Numbered from the stretch's first letter, positions 17,813 to 27,077 are shown. The stretch: DNA of 47,552 bases from an uncultured Coxiella sp. (GCA_902538855.1 CACBGS010000008.1:1-47552); one strand, 5' to 3'. Numbers and translations are program-made. The notes: generated by a model not told the origin, from the sequence alone.

Positions 17813-19438
17813 ATGCAAAGCGATAATAGCTTAGAATTTGACGTACTTATAGTTGGAGGTGGACCAGCTGGTCTAGCATGCGCCATAGAACTAGGTAAAC
17901 AGCAGGTAAATAGTGAAAAACCTCTTAATATCTGCCTAATTGATAAAGGCTCTGAAATTGGCGCACATATTCTTTCCGGTAACGTATTAGATCCAAAATC
18001 TTTAAATCAACTTATTCCTAATTGGCAAGAAAAAAAAGCCCCTATTAGCACTAAAGTAAGCAGTGATCGCTTTTATTGGCTCACTAAAAACTACAGTATT
18101 CGCTTACCCACCCCACCACAACTATACAACCACGGCAATTATATTATCAGCCTTTCACAACTATGCCGTTGGCTTGCCACAGAAGCTGAAGCACTTGGTA
18201 TTAACATTATTCCTGGCTATGCAGCGGTTAGCCCCATCTATGAAAACGAGCAAGTTATCGGCATAAGCACTAATGAAGTAGGTAGAAAAAAAGATGGTAG
18301 CCAAGGCCCGCAATACCAACCTGGCATAAAAATATACGCCAAGCAAACCGTTTTAGCCGAAGGCTGCTATGGTTATATTACAGAAAAAGTCATTAGTAAA
18401 TATAAACTACGAGAACATGCACAACCTCAATCTTATGCCATTGGTGTCAAAGAAGTATGGCGTTGTGATAATAAAGCCTTTAAAGACGGCTTAGCTATAC
18501 ACAGTATTGGTTGGCCATTATCAAGTGACACCTACGGTGGCAGCTTTATCTATCATTACCAGAAGAACCGTATTGCCATAGGCCTAGTCATTGGACTTGA
18601 TTATAAAAACCCCTATATAAACCCACATAGTGAACTACAACGTTTTAAACAACATCGTAAAATAAAACCCATGCTTACCGGAGGTAAGTGCTTAGCTTAT
18701 GGTTCTAGAGCATTAAATGAAGGTGGCTGGCAAGCCATTCCACAACTAAGCTTCCCTGGTGGTGTTATTGTAGGCTGTGCAGCCGGATTCTTAAACGCCG
18801 GTAGAATCAAAGGCACGCATACAGCTATCGCCTCAGGCATGCAAGCAGCGCAAGCTATCCAAGAACTGCTACAACAACAAAAACACAGCAACCAATGTTT
18901 CAACTACCAAAAAAGCATGGAAAAATCATGGGTATTCAAAGAGCTGTATCGATCTCGAAATATTCGGCCCGGCTTTTATCGCGGCCGCCTAATGGGCTTA
19001 CTAAATGCAGGCTTTGAGACCATAACTTTTGGCATGAGCCCATGGACATTAAAAAACCACAAAGATTATCAGCAACTGCAAGCTGCAAATAAATACCAAC
19101 CCATTGATTATCCAAAACCAGACGGTGTTATCAGCTTTGATAAACTAAGCAGCGTTAGACTTAGTGGCACCAATCATAGCGAAGACCAACCTTGCCACTT
19201 GCATGTACACGACCCAAATAAATCCTACCCCATCAATTATAAAATATATGCAGGACCTGAATCGCGCTACTGTCCAGCAAATGTCTATGAATATGCAGAA
19301 ATTGATGGTAAAGTAAAACTCCAAATTAATGGCCAAAACTGCGTGCATTGCAAAAGTTGCTCTATCAAAGATCCATTACAAAATATACAATGGGTGCCAC
19401 CACAAGGTGGCGAAGGGCCTCTGTATACAGAAATGTAG
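17813..19438 (+). CDS. Electron transfer flavoprotein-ubiquinone oxidoreductase
   Basis: Passes electrons from ETF to ubiquinone at the inner membrane. The 541 residues have an N-terminal FAD motif DVLIVGGGPAGLACAIELG, an internal GCAAGFLNAGRIKGTHTAIASG-type FAD/quinone segment, and a C-terminal 4Fe-4S cluster site with Cys in RYCPANVYEY and NCVHCKSCSIKDP. The end QWVPPQGGEGPLYTEM is typical of the family. It is divergent from etfBA across a 148-base region with candidate promoters both ways, and is followed by gpsA after 43 bases. Confidence 0.96.
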   Translation: MQSDNSLEFDVLIVGGGPAGLACAIELGKQQVNSEKPLNICLIDKGSEIGAHILSGNVLDPKSLNQLIPNWQEKKAPISTKVSSDRFYWLTKNYSIRLPTPPQLYNHGNYIISLSQLCRWLATEAEALGINIIPGYAAVSPIYENEQVIGISTNEVGRKKDGSQGPQYQPGIKIYAKQTVLAEGCYGYITEKVISKYKLREHAQPQSYAIGVKEVWRCDNKAFKDGLAIHSIGWPLSSDTYGGSFIYHYQKNRIAIGLVIGLDYKNPYINPHSELQRFKQHRKIKPMLTGGKCLAYGSRALNEGGWQAIPQLSFPGGVIVGCAAGFLNAGRIKGTHTAIASGMQAAQAIQELLQQQKHSNQCFNYQKSMEKSWVFKELYRSRNIRPGFYRGRLMGLLNAGFETITFGMSPWTLKNHKDYQQLQAANKYQPIDYPKPDGVISFDKLSSVRLSGTNHSEDQPCHLHVHDPNKSYPINYKIYAGPESRYCPANVYEYAEIDGKVKLQINGQNCVHCKSCSIKDPLQNIQWVPPQGGEGPLYTEM

Positions 19439-19481
19439 GCCATCACAAGCTGTAGGTAACACCTATAAATGAGATCTATAT

Positions 19482-20396
19482 ATGAGTGAACAACTAAATC
19501 TAGCAATGATTGGCCCAGGCGTATGGGGGCAAGCCTTAGCAAGACATATTCTACAGTATAATACCTGCAGCCTAAGTATGATTAGCCGTAGTGCTAATAA
19601 CAATAGACATAAGCAAGCACAAATAAATTATAGCAATGATATAAACCAATGTCTTAACAGCGATGCTATTATTATTAGCACACCCAGTACAGCAGTTAGC
19701 TCAATATTAACCCATATACTGGAGCATAATTATCAAAAGCCCATACTATGTGCAAGTAAAGGTTTAGCTAACTATCAAGAACAATATTATTTATTTCATG
19801 AAATCCCTGAACTTTTAGCAAAACCAAACCATATAAGCTACTTATCCGGCCCCACTTTTGCACATGAGCTTGCGCGTGATATATTCACTAGCGCAGTTAT
19901 TAGCGGACAACACAAAGAGTTTTGGCAAAAAATACTACAGAATAACCACCTACACATCAATCTTGTTGATGATAATACCGGTGTTGCTTTATGTGGTTTA
20001 TATAAAAATATTGCGGCCATGTTAGCCGGATGCTGCCAACCGCCTCAATTAGGCGAAAATACCCGCGCAGCGCTACTAAGTAAAGCTGTATTTGCGCTAG
20101 AGCATGCTATCAAAGCCTGTCATGGCAAAACAGCTACTGCATGGAGTGTTGCAGGTATGGGAGATATAATACTCTCCGGTAACAGTAACGCCTCACGTAA
20201 TTTTCAATATGGCTATAACTTAGCTATGCAGAACCAACACCCCAGCATCACCACTGAGAGTATTAATAATATAAATAAAATAGCACAGTACTTACAAAAA
20301 CATAATTATCAATGCAGCCTTATTAAATTGGCCAATAATGTAATCAGCACCCCAAGTCTTGCCAAACAATTTATACAAGCCTGGCTAATAGATTAA
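19482..20396 (+). CDS. gpsA: Glycerol-3-phosphate dehydrogenase [NAD(P)+]
   Basis: Reduces dihydroxyacetone phosphate to sn-glycerol-3-phosphate for phospholipid synthesis. The 304 residues are somewhat short for the family (usually about 330). The dinucleotide loop reads GPGVWGQALA (family GAGSWGTALA). The substrate-site pieces are present: CASKGLAN, LSGPTFAHELA, LYKNIAAMLAG and VAGMGDIILSG, with SRNFQYG in place of the usual SRN..FG. It is divergent but retains the catalytic Lys positions. Its stop TAA shares the TTAA palindrome with the stop of convergent trmL. Confidence 0.9.
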   Translation: MSEQLNLAMIGPGVWGQALARHILQYNTCSLSMISRSANNNRHKQAQINYSNDINQCLNSDAIIISTPSTAVSSILTHILEHNYQKPILCASKGLANYQEQYYLFHEIPELLAKPNHISYLSGPTFAHELARDIFTSAVISGQHKEFWQKILQNNHLHINLVDDNTGVALCGLYKNIAAMLAGCCQPPQLGENTRAALLSKAVFALEHAIKACHGKTATAWSVAGMGDIILSGNSNASRNFQYGYNLAMQNQHPSITTESINNINKIAQYLQKHNYQCSLIKLANNVISTPSLAKQFIQAWLID

Positions 20397-20854
20397 ACAC
20401 ATCCAGGAAACTGTAGCTGACGTAACACCTCGTACACCGCAATGGCTACTGAATTAGATAAATTAAGTGAACGCGAATTAGCCTGCATAGGGATACGTAT
20501 TTTACTAACCAAAGCATGATCTAAAATAGTATCAGGCAGTCCTCGCGTCTCTGGACCAAATACCAGAAAAACATCGTCCCGGAATACAACTTCAGTATAA
20601 GCAACACTACCCTTAGTAGTTAGCGCAAATAAGTGCTTAGGCTGATAAGTATCTAAAAAGTGGGTCCAGCTAGCCAGCATATGCACACAAGCTTGATCAT
20701 GATAATCTAAACCAGCACGCCGTAAATGCTTATCTGATAAACTAAAACCACAAGGCTGTATAATAATAAGCTTGGCCCCAACATTAGCACACAACCTAAT
20801 TATATTACCGGTATTTTGCGGAATTTCCGGCTCGAACAAAACCACATGCAACAT
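20393..20854 (-). CDS. trmL: tRNA (cytidine/uridine-34-2'-O)-methyltransferase TrmL
   Basis: A 153-residue SPOUT methyltransferase that 2'-O-methylates the wobble base of certain leucine tRNAs. Signatures are FEPEIPQNTGNIIRLCAN at the N-terminus, RRAGLDYHD, FGPETRGLP and the knot segment IPMQANSRSLNLSNSVAIA. It follows lptC with one base between them, so it is read from the kdsD-lptC operon. The stop codon overlaps the gpsA stop on the other strand. Confidence 0.94.
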   Translation of the reverse strand: MLHVVLFEPEIPQNTGNIIRLCANVGAKLIIIQPCGFSLSDKHLRRAGLDYHDQACVHMLASWTHFLDTYQPKHLFALTTKGSVAYTEVVFRDDVFLVFGPETRGLPDTILDHALVSKIRIPMQANSRSLNLSNSVAIAVYEVLRQLQFPGCV

Positions 20855-20855
20855 A

Positions 20856-21422
20856 TCACTTTACCTTCTTTGCAAAGCCACGGGTCTTATCAAGATACAA
20901 TTGTCGCTCAGGCAAATTACCATGAGCACTTTCAGCATGAACCACATGGGAACCCTTTTGATAAACCACATCACCATTAGCCAGAAAGCCACCCTGTTGT
21001 CGCTGATACCAAAAATCATGTGCAGTTAAATGTATCGGCTGATCTCCATCATCAATAATATCAACATCACCAAAAAAATGTACCATAGTATCGCCCATCT
21101 GAGCAAAAGAGGATTCAATATACCAATTAGTATCCGCCTGAGTTATATCACCACAAGCCAGCTGTGGCCTACTAAGCAACCAACTCTCACCCCGTTGCAA
21201 CATATGTCGTGCTAACATACTAAATGTTTTTTGCCCACGTAGATCAAATTGCGCCAGCTTTATCTGATGATACTTAGCCTTATACAATTGTGGATCTTGA
21301 TCTAGATGAGCGGTATCTTGCTTAGTATTCAATACAAATATCAATGGCAATAAGGCAATGCTCGCACCTAGCAAACTCACTAATATAAGAACGGTCCAAT
21401 ATCTATAGCTAGCTACCAGCAT
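20856..21422 (-). CDS. lptC: LPS export ABC transporter periplasmic protein LptC
   Basis: LptC is a bitopic inner-membrane protein that takes LPS from LptBFG and hands it to LptA. This 188-residue protein has one N-terminal membrane helix (about residues 7-28), then an all-beta periplasmic domain with repeated beta-strand and turn segments such as HFFGDVDIIDDG and FLANGDVVYQKGS. I start it at ATG 21422, which overlaps the kdsD stop (TGATG); a GTG at 21437 would be inside kdsD. Position after kdsD agrees with the usual kds-lpt gene order. lptA and lptB are not next to it. Confidence 0.8.
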   Translation of the reverse strand: MLVASYRYWTVLILVSLLGASIALLPLIFVLNTKQDTAHLDQDPQLYKAKYHQIKLAQFDLRGQKTFSMLARHMLQRGESWLLSRPQLACGDITQADTNWYIESSFAQMGDTMVHFFGDVDIIDDGDQPIHLTAHDFWYQRQQGGFLANGDVVYQKGSHVVHAESAHGNLPERQLYLDKTRGFAKKVK

Positions 21423-22372
21423 CACGATAGCAACCACAGGCCCACGGGCGTCTGCGGATCTTCACTATGCACTAAAGCATAAGCACTATCACTGGCAACA
21501 GCTTGGTAGGCATCATAAAGCAGCATAGACTGGTCTAAACTTGCCGATGGCTGCATAAGATAATGTTGCGTACTAACTGTAACTGGATTGGCATGGGTTA
21601 CTAAAGCTTGGGTTAATAGCTTAGTTGTTTGCACACCTAAAAACCTATCTTCTTCATCATAAACTAAAGCAAGCTGCATCTGGTTTTGCGCCATTGCAAG
21701 CAAACTATCAACTATCGATTGCTGAGCATAAACCTTAGCGCACTTAGTTATTGGCCGCATAACATCAGCTAACTTAACAGTCAGATTACGTCCTAAACGA
21801 CCGTAAGGATGTGTCTCCCCAAACTGATGCTCACTAAAACCACTCATATCAGCAACACATACAGCAATCGCATCAACAACAACAGCAAAAACAGTGGTAC
21901 TGGTTGTTGGTGCTAATGTCAAAGCACAAGATTCTTTATATTTACCTATAATCAGCGCCACATCTACATAATCAGTTAAGGCAGCATGTGCTTCACCCAC
22001 AATAGCAAGCAAATGCCCTGCTCGTCTTTGCACAGCAGGAGCAATTTTACACAATTCTTCAGTAGCGCCTGAGTGGCTTAACATGATTACCGTATCATTT
22101 TCGGTGATATTACCACAATCTCCATGGCCTGCCTCACAGGGATGCACAAAGAAAGCTGGTTGCCCAAGACTGGCTAAAGTAGCAGCAAACTTCTTAGCGA
22201 CAAAAGAAGACTTTCCCATTGCCATTAAAATAATATTACCTTTAGTCGCTGCTATAGTTTTACACACATTAACAAAATCAATATCTATTTTACCTGACAA
22301 CTCAGCCAAAGCATTTTGTGCAAAACGAATCACACGATTGGCATGCGCAAAGAAAAAATCATTTTGTTGCAT
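21422..22372 (-). CDS. kdsD: Arabinose-5-phosphate isomerase KdsD
   Basis: Interconverts ribulose-5-phosphate and arabinose-5-phosphate, the first step to Kdo of LPS. The 316 residues have an N-terminal SIS domain (AMGKSSFVAKKFAATL, LSHSGATEEL, HPCEAGHGDCGNI) and two C-terminal CBS domains after HPYGRLGRNLTVKLADVM. The family hallmark HPxGxLGxxL is present. It heads a leftward operon with lptC and trmL, divergent from mlaF as in E. coli-like arrangements. No kdsC lies between kdsD and lptC. Confidence 0.95.
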   Translation of the reverse strand: MQQNDFFFAHANRVIRFAQNALAELSGKIDIDFVNVCKTIAATKGNIILMAMGKSSFVAKKFAATLASLGQPAFFVHPCEAGHGDCGNITENDTVIMLSHSGATEELCKIAPAVQRRAGHLLAIVGEAHAALTDYVDVALIIGKYKESCALTLAPTTSTTVFAVVVDAIAVCVADMSGFSEHQFGETHPYGRLGRNLTVKLADVMRPITKCAKVYAQQSIVDSLLAMAQNQMQLALVYDEEDRFLGVQTTKLLTQALVTHANPVTVSTQHYLMQPSASLDQSMLLYDAYQAVASDSAYALVHSEDPQTPVGLWLLS

Positions 22373-22445
22373 ATTAAGTTAGTAAAGACTAAAAACATCA
22401 GGTAATATAACATAGATTCTCTTAAATGCATAGCGCGCCCTGACC

Positions 22446-23183
22446 ATGGATAGCATGACTTTACAAACACATGATATCAATATTACACATAACGGTAAGA
22501 GCATTCTGCAAGATATAAATATCCAAATACCCAATAAAAAAATAACTGCATTAATGGGACCATCTGGGGTTGGTAAATCCACATTGTTAAATATACTCTC
22601 CGGCCAATGTCAAGCTGATACTGGCCAGGTACTATGGCAACAAAAACCCTTAGAAACCTATGACAAACCCTATCCTTTTGGCATACTCTTCCAACATAAT
22701 GCCCTACTATTACATTTAACGGTATTTGAAAACGTAGCTTTAGCACTACGCTATCAATACCAAGATGAGCAAAGTATAGCACAACGTGTACATGCACGAC
22801 TTGAGGAAGTAGGCCTAAAAGCCTGTGCCGACTTATACCCAGAGCAACTATCAGGCGGCATGGCCAGAAGAGTCGCTATAGCTCGAGCGACTATAGCCAA
22901 ACCAAAAATCATGTTTTTTGACGAACCATTCTCCGGTCTAGACCCACCTAATACAGCAAATATTGCTATGCTAATCAAAAAAGTAAACCATTTACTTAAT
23001 GCGACCACGGTATTAGTTACCCACGAACCTAATATTGCACTTAAACTGGCCGATTATGTGTATTTATTACATGAGAATAAAGTCTACCATCACGACACCC
23101 CAAGCAAAATAAGTAAAAGCAAAGATCCCATCGTACAGCAATTCATTAATCCTGAGACGATAGCCATGGATGAAAAGCAATGA
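22446..23183 (+). CDS. mlaF: Phospholipid transport ABC ATPase MlaF
   Basis: The ATP-binding subunit of the Mla transporter that moves phospholipids between inner and outer membranes. The 245 residues have Walker A GPSGVGKST at 38-46, the signature LSGGMARR, Walker B IMFFDEPFSGLDPP and the switch His in LVTHEP. The start may be ATG 22446 or 22455. It overlaps mlaE by 4 bases (ATGA). Confidence 0.95.
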   Translation: MDSMTLQTHDINITHNGKSILQDINIQIPNKKITALMGPSGVGKSTLLNILSGQCQADTGQVLWQQKPLETYDKPYPFGILFQHNALLLHLTVFENVALALRYQYQDEQSIAQRVHARLEEVGLKACADLYPEQLSGGMARRVAIARATIAKPKIMFFDEPFSGLDPPNTANIAMLIKKVNHLLNATTVLVTHEPNIALKLADYVYLLHENKVYHHDTPSKISKSKDPIVQQFINPETIAMDEKQ

Positions 23184-23953
23184 AAATAAGGACTTATTTA
23201 GAAAACAGCTTTGGCATTATTGGGCATTTTCTTTGCTTTTGCTACACACATATAATACTCGGCTTTCCAAGATGCAGCATAGATGCCTATCAATGTTTAT
23301 TACAGATATTCTTCTCAGGCATACTAACCACTTTCATTATTATTCCTAGCAGCTGCTTTATCGGTGGCGTACTGGCCCTACAAGGCAATTACATTCTCTC
23401 TATGTTCGGCGCTGAAACACAATTAGGCCAACTGATCACCTTGAGCACATTTCGGGAACTGGGACCAGTTATGGCAGCACTTCTATACGCTGGACGCACC
23501 GGCTCTAGCATCACCTCTGAAATCAGCATTATGCAGCTTACAGATCAAATTAACGCACTCGAAGCAATGGGCATACCCACCAAACGTTATATTTTATTCC
23601 CTAGATTTTTTGGCGGTATTATCTCTTTACCACTACTCACCATCTTATTTAATACATTCACCTTAGTAGGCGGCCATATTATTGCTGTTCACTGGCTTAA
23701 ATTAGATATGGGTTTTTTCTGGATAGATATACGCAACAATGTAAGTTTTATGGTAGACTTAATACCTGGGTTGATTAAAGCACTGGTATTCTCAATAATT
23801 ATAAATACTATTGCCATCTATAAAGGTAATTTTGCCGTCAAATCTGCCACCGGGGTTGCTCAGGCAACCACTGAAACAGTAGTACTATCGTCGATATTGG
23901 TTTTAATATCAGACTTTTTTTTAACCATGTTTATGATGGGAGTATGGAAATGA
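23180..23953 (+). CDS. mlaE: Phospholipid transport permease MlaE
   Basis: The inner-membrane permease of the Mla system, 257 residues with about five or six hydrophobic segments. Family segments include FRELGPVMAALLYAGRTGSS, EISIMQLTDQINALEAMGI and the C-terminal GVAQATTETVVLSSILVLISDF split by helix boundaries. It is coupled to mlaF and mlaD by ATGA overlaps. Confidence 0.95.
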   Translation: MKIRTYLENSFGIIGHFLCFCYTHIILGFPRCSIDAYQCLLQIFFSGILTTFIIIPSSCFIGGVLALQGNYILSMFGAETQLGQLITLSTFRELGPVMAALLYAGRTGSSITSEISIMQLTDQINALEAMGIPTKRYILFPRFFGGIISLPLLTILFNTFTLVGGHIIAVHWLKLDMGFFWIDIRNNVSFMVDLIPGLIKALVFSIIINTIAIYKGNFAVKSATGVAQATTETVVLSSILVLISDFFLTMFMMGVWK

Positions 23954-24414
23954 CACGCTACAAAAATATAGAAATCACCATTGGCTTATTCTTCATCCTA
24001 GCACTGTCTGCATTATTATTTATTACGGTGCATACCACCAACTTTAACTTAAAAACACAAAGTGACAGCTACAAGCTTAAAGCAAACTTTGAGAACATCA
24101 ACGGCTTAAGTGTCCAAGCACCTATACGTATTGGTGGCGTAAAAATAGGCGAAATAGATAAAATAACACTAAACCCTGATAACTATCTCGCAGAAGTATC
24201 CTTAATCATTTTTAACAAAGAAATAGAAATACCCGATGACAGCTCAATCAGTATATTAACAGAAGGTTTACTAGGTAATAAATATGCAGCCATAACCCCT
24301 GGATTCTCTGATATTGCCCTTCAAAACAATGAATTCATTAAAAAAACCTATCCAGCTATTGTTTTTGAACGTGTTTTAGGACAAGCTATATCTTATATTT
24401 CCAGCAAACAGTAA
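23950..24414 (+). CDS. mlaD: MCE-domain lipid carrier MlaD
   Basis: A 154-residue protein with one N-terminal membrane helix and an MCE domain (ANFENINGLSVQAPIRIGGV...VGEID-type segment, then LTEGLLGNKYAAITPG). MlaD hexamers form the periplasmic lipid tunnel on MlaFE. I start it at ATG 23950, which has GGGAG 7 bases upstream and an ATGA overlap with mlaE; an ATG at 23944 is too close to that site. The C-terminal tail is shorter than in E. coli MlaD. Confidence 0.92.
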   Translation: MTRYKNIEITIGLFFILALSALLFITVHTTNFNLKTQSDSYKLKANFENINGLSVQAPIRIGGVKIGEIDKITLNPDNYLAEVSLIIFNKEIEIPDDSSISILTEGLLGNKYAAITPGFSDIALQNNEFIKKTYPAIVFERVLGQAISYISSKQ

Positions 24415-24433
24415 AACGTTATAGAGTAGTAGT

Positions 24434-25069
24434 ATGCAAAGACTTTTCTTTCTATTTTTAAGCTTATATGCTTTAAGCGGCCAGCTTGCTTTCGCAGCTT
24501 GTGAGCAACCATGCTCAGAAAGTGTTATTGATGTCTTACAAAACGCCAGTGACACTATTACCAATAACATTAAAACCACCAAAAACTTACAGAAATCCAA
24601 TCCCAAAAAATTCCATGAAGATATAGAAAAAACCACACAAGAAGTACTACTACCTATTATTGATGTTGATAATATGATTAAACACATCATTGGCAGATAC
24701 CACTGGAGCATGGCCTCTAAAAGCGAACAAGAGCGCTTCTATAAACTATTCGAACAAGTACTTCTCAAAGAATATACTAACTTCTTGTTACAAACACACG
24801 ATAGCAAAATAAGCTTCAAAAAAAACAGAAGCAGTAATGTAGATGAATATGTCAATATTAATGCCACGGCCTATATGGTAGAGGACAAACCGATCAATAT
24901 TGTTTTCTATACCCGATGTACTTGCAAGCAACCGGCTACATGGCAGGTAATAGATATTACTGTAGATAATTTAAGCTATTTAGACCAATACCGTTTAAAA
25001 TACGCAGCTACAGTTAGAAATAAAGGACTACGCGGCCTTAATAACAAATTAGAGGACAGCATCAACTAA
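24434..25069 (+). CDS. mlaC: Periplasmic phospholipid-binding protein MlaC
   Basis: A 211-residue soluble carrier that shuttles phospholipid between MlaFED and the outer-membrane complex. The N-terminus is a clear signal peptide (MQRLFFLFLSLYALSGQLAFA, then ACEQ). The body has family pieces such as VDVDNMIKHIIGRYHW, FEQVLLKEYTNFL and WQVIDITVDNLSYL. It follows mlaD by 19 bases. The next gene is murA; mlaB and ibaG, which lie here in E. coli, are absent. Confidence 0.9.
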   Translation: MQRLFFLFLSLYALSGQLAFAACEQPCSESVIDVLQNASDTITNNIKTTKNLQKSNPKKFHEDIEKTTQEVLLPIIDVDNMIKHIIGRYHWSMASKSEQERFYKLFEQVLLKEYTNFLLQTHDSKISFKKNRSSNVDEYVNINATAYMVEDKPINIVFYTRCTCKQPATWQVIDITVDNLSYLDQYRLKYAATVRNKGLRGLNNKLEDSIN

Positions 25070-25112
25070 TTGATAATCATTACTATTATATCCATACAAC
25101 AAGGAAATCACT

Positions 25113-27077
25113 ATGAGCACTACACATAAAGAACAATTGATAATAACTGGGCCCACAAAAATTAAAACCACCCAAGTTGCTATTGCCGGTTCTAAAAATG
25201 CTGCATTACCTATTATCGCAGCCTCTATTCTAGCGACCAAACCAGTAGTCCTCACCCGTATTCCACCATTAGCTGATACTTGCGCCATGCTAGAAACACT
25301 ATCTTACTTAGGTGGCAAAATACGTCTTGACGAAAAAATGAATATTCACATCACCCCTGAAAACATAAAAAAACATATCATACCGCTGACATTAGCAAAA
25401 AAAATGCGTACCTCTTTTTTATTTTTAGGCCCATTATTAGCAACCGCAAAGCAAGCTATTATTCCATTACCAGGGGGCTGTAAAATTGGCGCCAGACCAG
25501 TTGATATTCATCTTGATGGTTTAAGAAAAATGGGCGCCGAAATAAAACTTGAAAACAATACCGTCTATGCAAAAGCACCTAATGGACTCAAGGCTATAGA
25601 GTATACATTGGCTTTTCCTACTGTAACTGGCACTGAAAATCTTATTATGGCAGCCTGTCTTGCCGATGGCTGTACCGTATTAAATAACGCAGCCCGCGAC
25701 CCAGAAGTTACTAACCTAATAGACTTTCTAAATACCTTAGGTGCACAAATAGAAGGCCGCAACAGCAGTACTATTAGCATTACTGGCAAGAAACAACTAC
25801 ACGGTGGCGAACATAGTATCATAGGAGATAGAATAGAAGCAGGCACATATCTTATTGCTGCAGCAATCACACAAGGCAGTATCACCCTAAATAATATTAA
25901 CCCCGAACATCTAGACTGCGTTCTAGAAAAACTAAAAGAAGCAGGCGCTAGCATTAAAACCACTAAAGACAGTATACAATTAACAATGCAGCAGCAAGCT
26001 AAAGCTACCAGTATAGTCACTGAAACCTACCCTGGGTTCCCAACAGACCTACAAGCACAGTGGTTAACACTAAACACTATTGCTAAAGGTAGAGCTACTA
26101 TTACAGAAAAGATTTATGAAAACCGCATGGCACACGCACAACAATTATGCACCTTAGGTGCCAACATACAAATAGATAAAAATGTTGCCAGCACCAAAGG
26201 AAATGAGCAGCTACATGCCAATCAAATACTAGCCACAGATTTAAGAGCATCTGCAGGATTGGTTCTAGCCGCTTTAGTTGCCCATGGTGAAACCACCATT
26301 AGTGATATTCACCATATTGATAGAGGTTATAGCCATCTAGAAGAGAATTTAATGAGTATGGGTGTGAAAATCAGACGCATACATAAAAAAATCAATGATC
26401 ACTACAGCATAAAAGAAAATATCAAAATGATTATTTTTGATTGGGATGGCACCTTAGTCAATAGCCTACCCTTACTAATACAAGTACATCAGCAAGTGAT
26501 AAAAACCATGGGACTACCTAAACCTAATACACTAGCACTGCAAAATCTAATGGGCGCAAAAGCAAGTACAGTAATACGTGAACTTTTCCCAAGCTTATCT
26601 GCCAATGAGCAAGAACGCTATTTAAAGCTTTATGTTGATTATTATCGTAAAGACCATACACATTTTAACATGATGGATGCAGCTACTAAAGAATGTCTAC
26701 AGCAACTACATGCACATAATATACAAATCTGTATTGCTACTAATAAACGCCGAGAGTTTTTCCAAAATGAATTACAAAAAAGCGGTATTAAGGACCTAAT
26801 CAGCATGAGCTGCTGTGGTGATGAATATCCTGCAAAACCACATACAGATATGCTTGATGCCATATTACAAAACACGCATATCAGATCAGATAACTGTCTA
26901 GTTGTTGGCGATCATAATAACGATATTGTTGCTGCCAAAAAAGCCGGTATACACTCTCTAGCAGTTTCAGACGGCAGCTTAACTGCCAGTCAGCTAGAAA
27001 AATACAAACCTACTTTTATGTTATCTCGAGTTGCACAAATGAGTGAATGGCTTGATTTAGAAGCGATAACAGCCTAA
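25113..27077 (+). CDS. murA: MurA-HAD phosphatase fusion
   Basis: A 654-residue fusion. Residues 1 to about 425 are UDP-N-acetylglucosamine 1-carboxyvinyltransferase, which adds enolpyruvate to UDP-GlcNAc in the first committed peptidoglycan step. GSKNAALP contains the catalytic Lys (residue 28) and LPGGCKIGARPVDIH contains the active-site Cys (123) attacked by fosfomycin. Residues from about 439 form a HAD hydrolase of the phosphoglycolate-phosphatase type: FDWDGTLVNS (nucleophile Asp443), CIATNKR, AKPHTDM and VVGDHNNDIVAAKKAG. The join has no stop or frameshift. An internal ATG at 26427 lacks a good ribosome binding site, so one polypeptide is likely. The phosphatase substrate is unknown; a link to peptidoglycan or glycolate metabolism is speculation. 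AAGGAAAT precedes the start. The stop overlaps the convergent translocase stop (CTAA). Confidence 0.92.
   Translation: MSTTHKEQLIITGPTKIKTTQVAIAGSKNAALPIIAASILATKPVVLTRIPPLADTCAMLETLSYLGGKIRLDEKMNIHITPENIKKHIIPLTLAKKMRTSFLFLGPLLATAKQAIIPLPGGCKIGARPVDIHLDGLRKMGAEIKLENNTVYAKAPNGLKAIEYTLAFPTVTGTENLIMAACLADGCTVLNNAARDPEVTNLIDFLNTLGAQIEGRNSSTISITGKKQLHGGEHSIIGDRIEAGTYLIAAAITQGSITLNNINPEHLDCVLEKLKEAGASIKTTKDSIQLTMQQQAKATSIVTETYPGFPTDLQAQWLTLNTIAKGRATITEKIYENRMAHAQQLCTLGANIQIDKNVASTKGNEQLHANQILATDLRASAGLVLAALVAHGETTISDIHHIDRGYSHLEENLMSMGVKIRRIHKKINDHYSIKENIKMIIFDWDGTLVNSLPLLIQVHQQVIKTMGLPKPNTLALQNLMGAKASTVIRELFPSLSANEQERYLKLYVDYYRKDHTHFNMMDAATKECLQQLHAHNIQICIATNKRREFFQNELQKSGIKDLISMSCCGDEYPAKPHTDMLDAILQNTHIRSDNCLVVGDHNNDIVAAKKAGIHSLAVSDGSLTASQLEKYKPTFMLSRVAQMSEWLDLEAITA

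Noticed and set aside
22083-22382. 99-codon + strand frame antisense to kdsD
   Set aside because: It covers the conserved SIS domain of kdsD and has no supported start or homologue.
24434-25112. Hidden mlaB or ibaG in the mlaC-murA gap
   Set aside because: Only 43 bases separate the genes, with no room for either protein.
25565-26020. 151-codon reverse frame inside murA
   Set aside because: It overlaps the conserved MurA core and has Cys/Ser/Val-rich composition typical of antisense translation.
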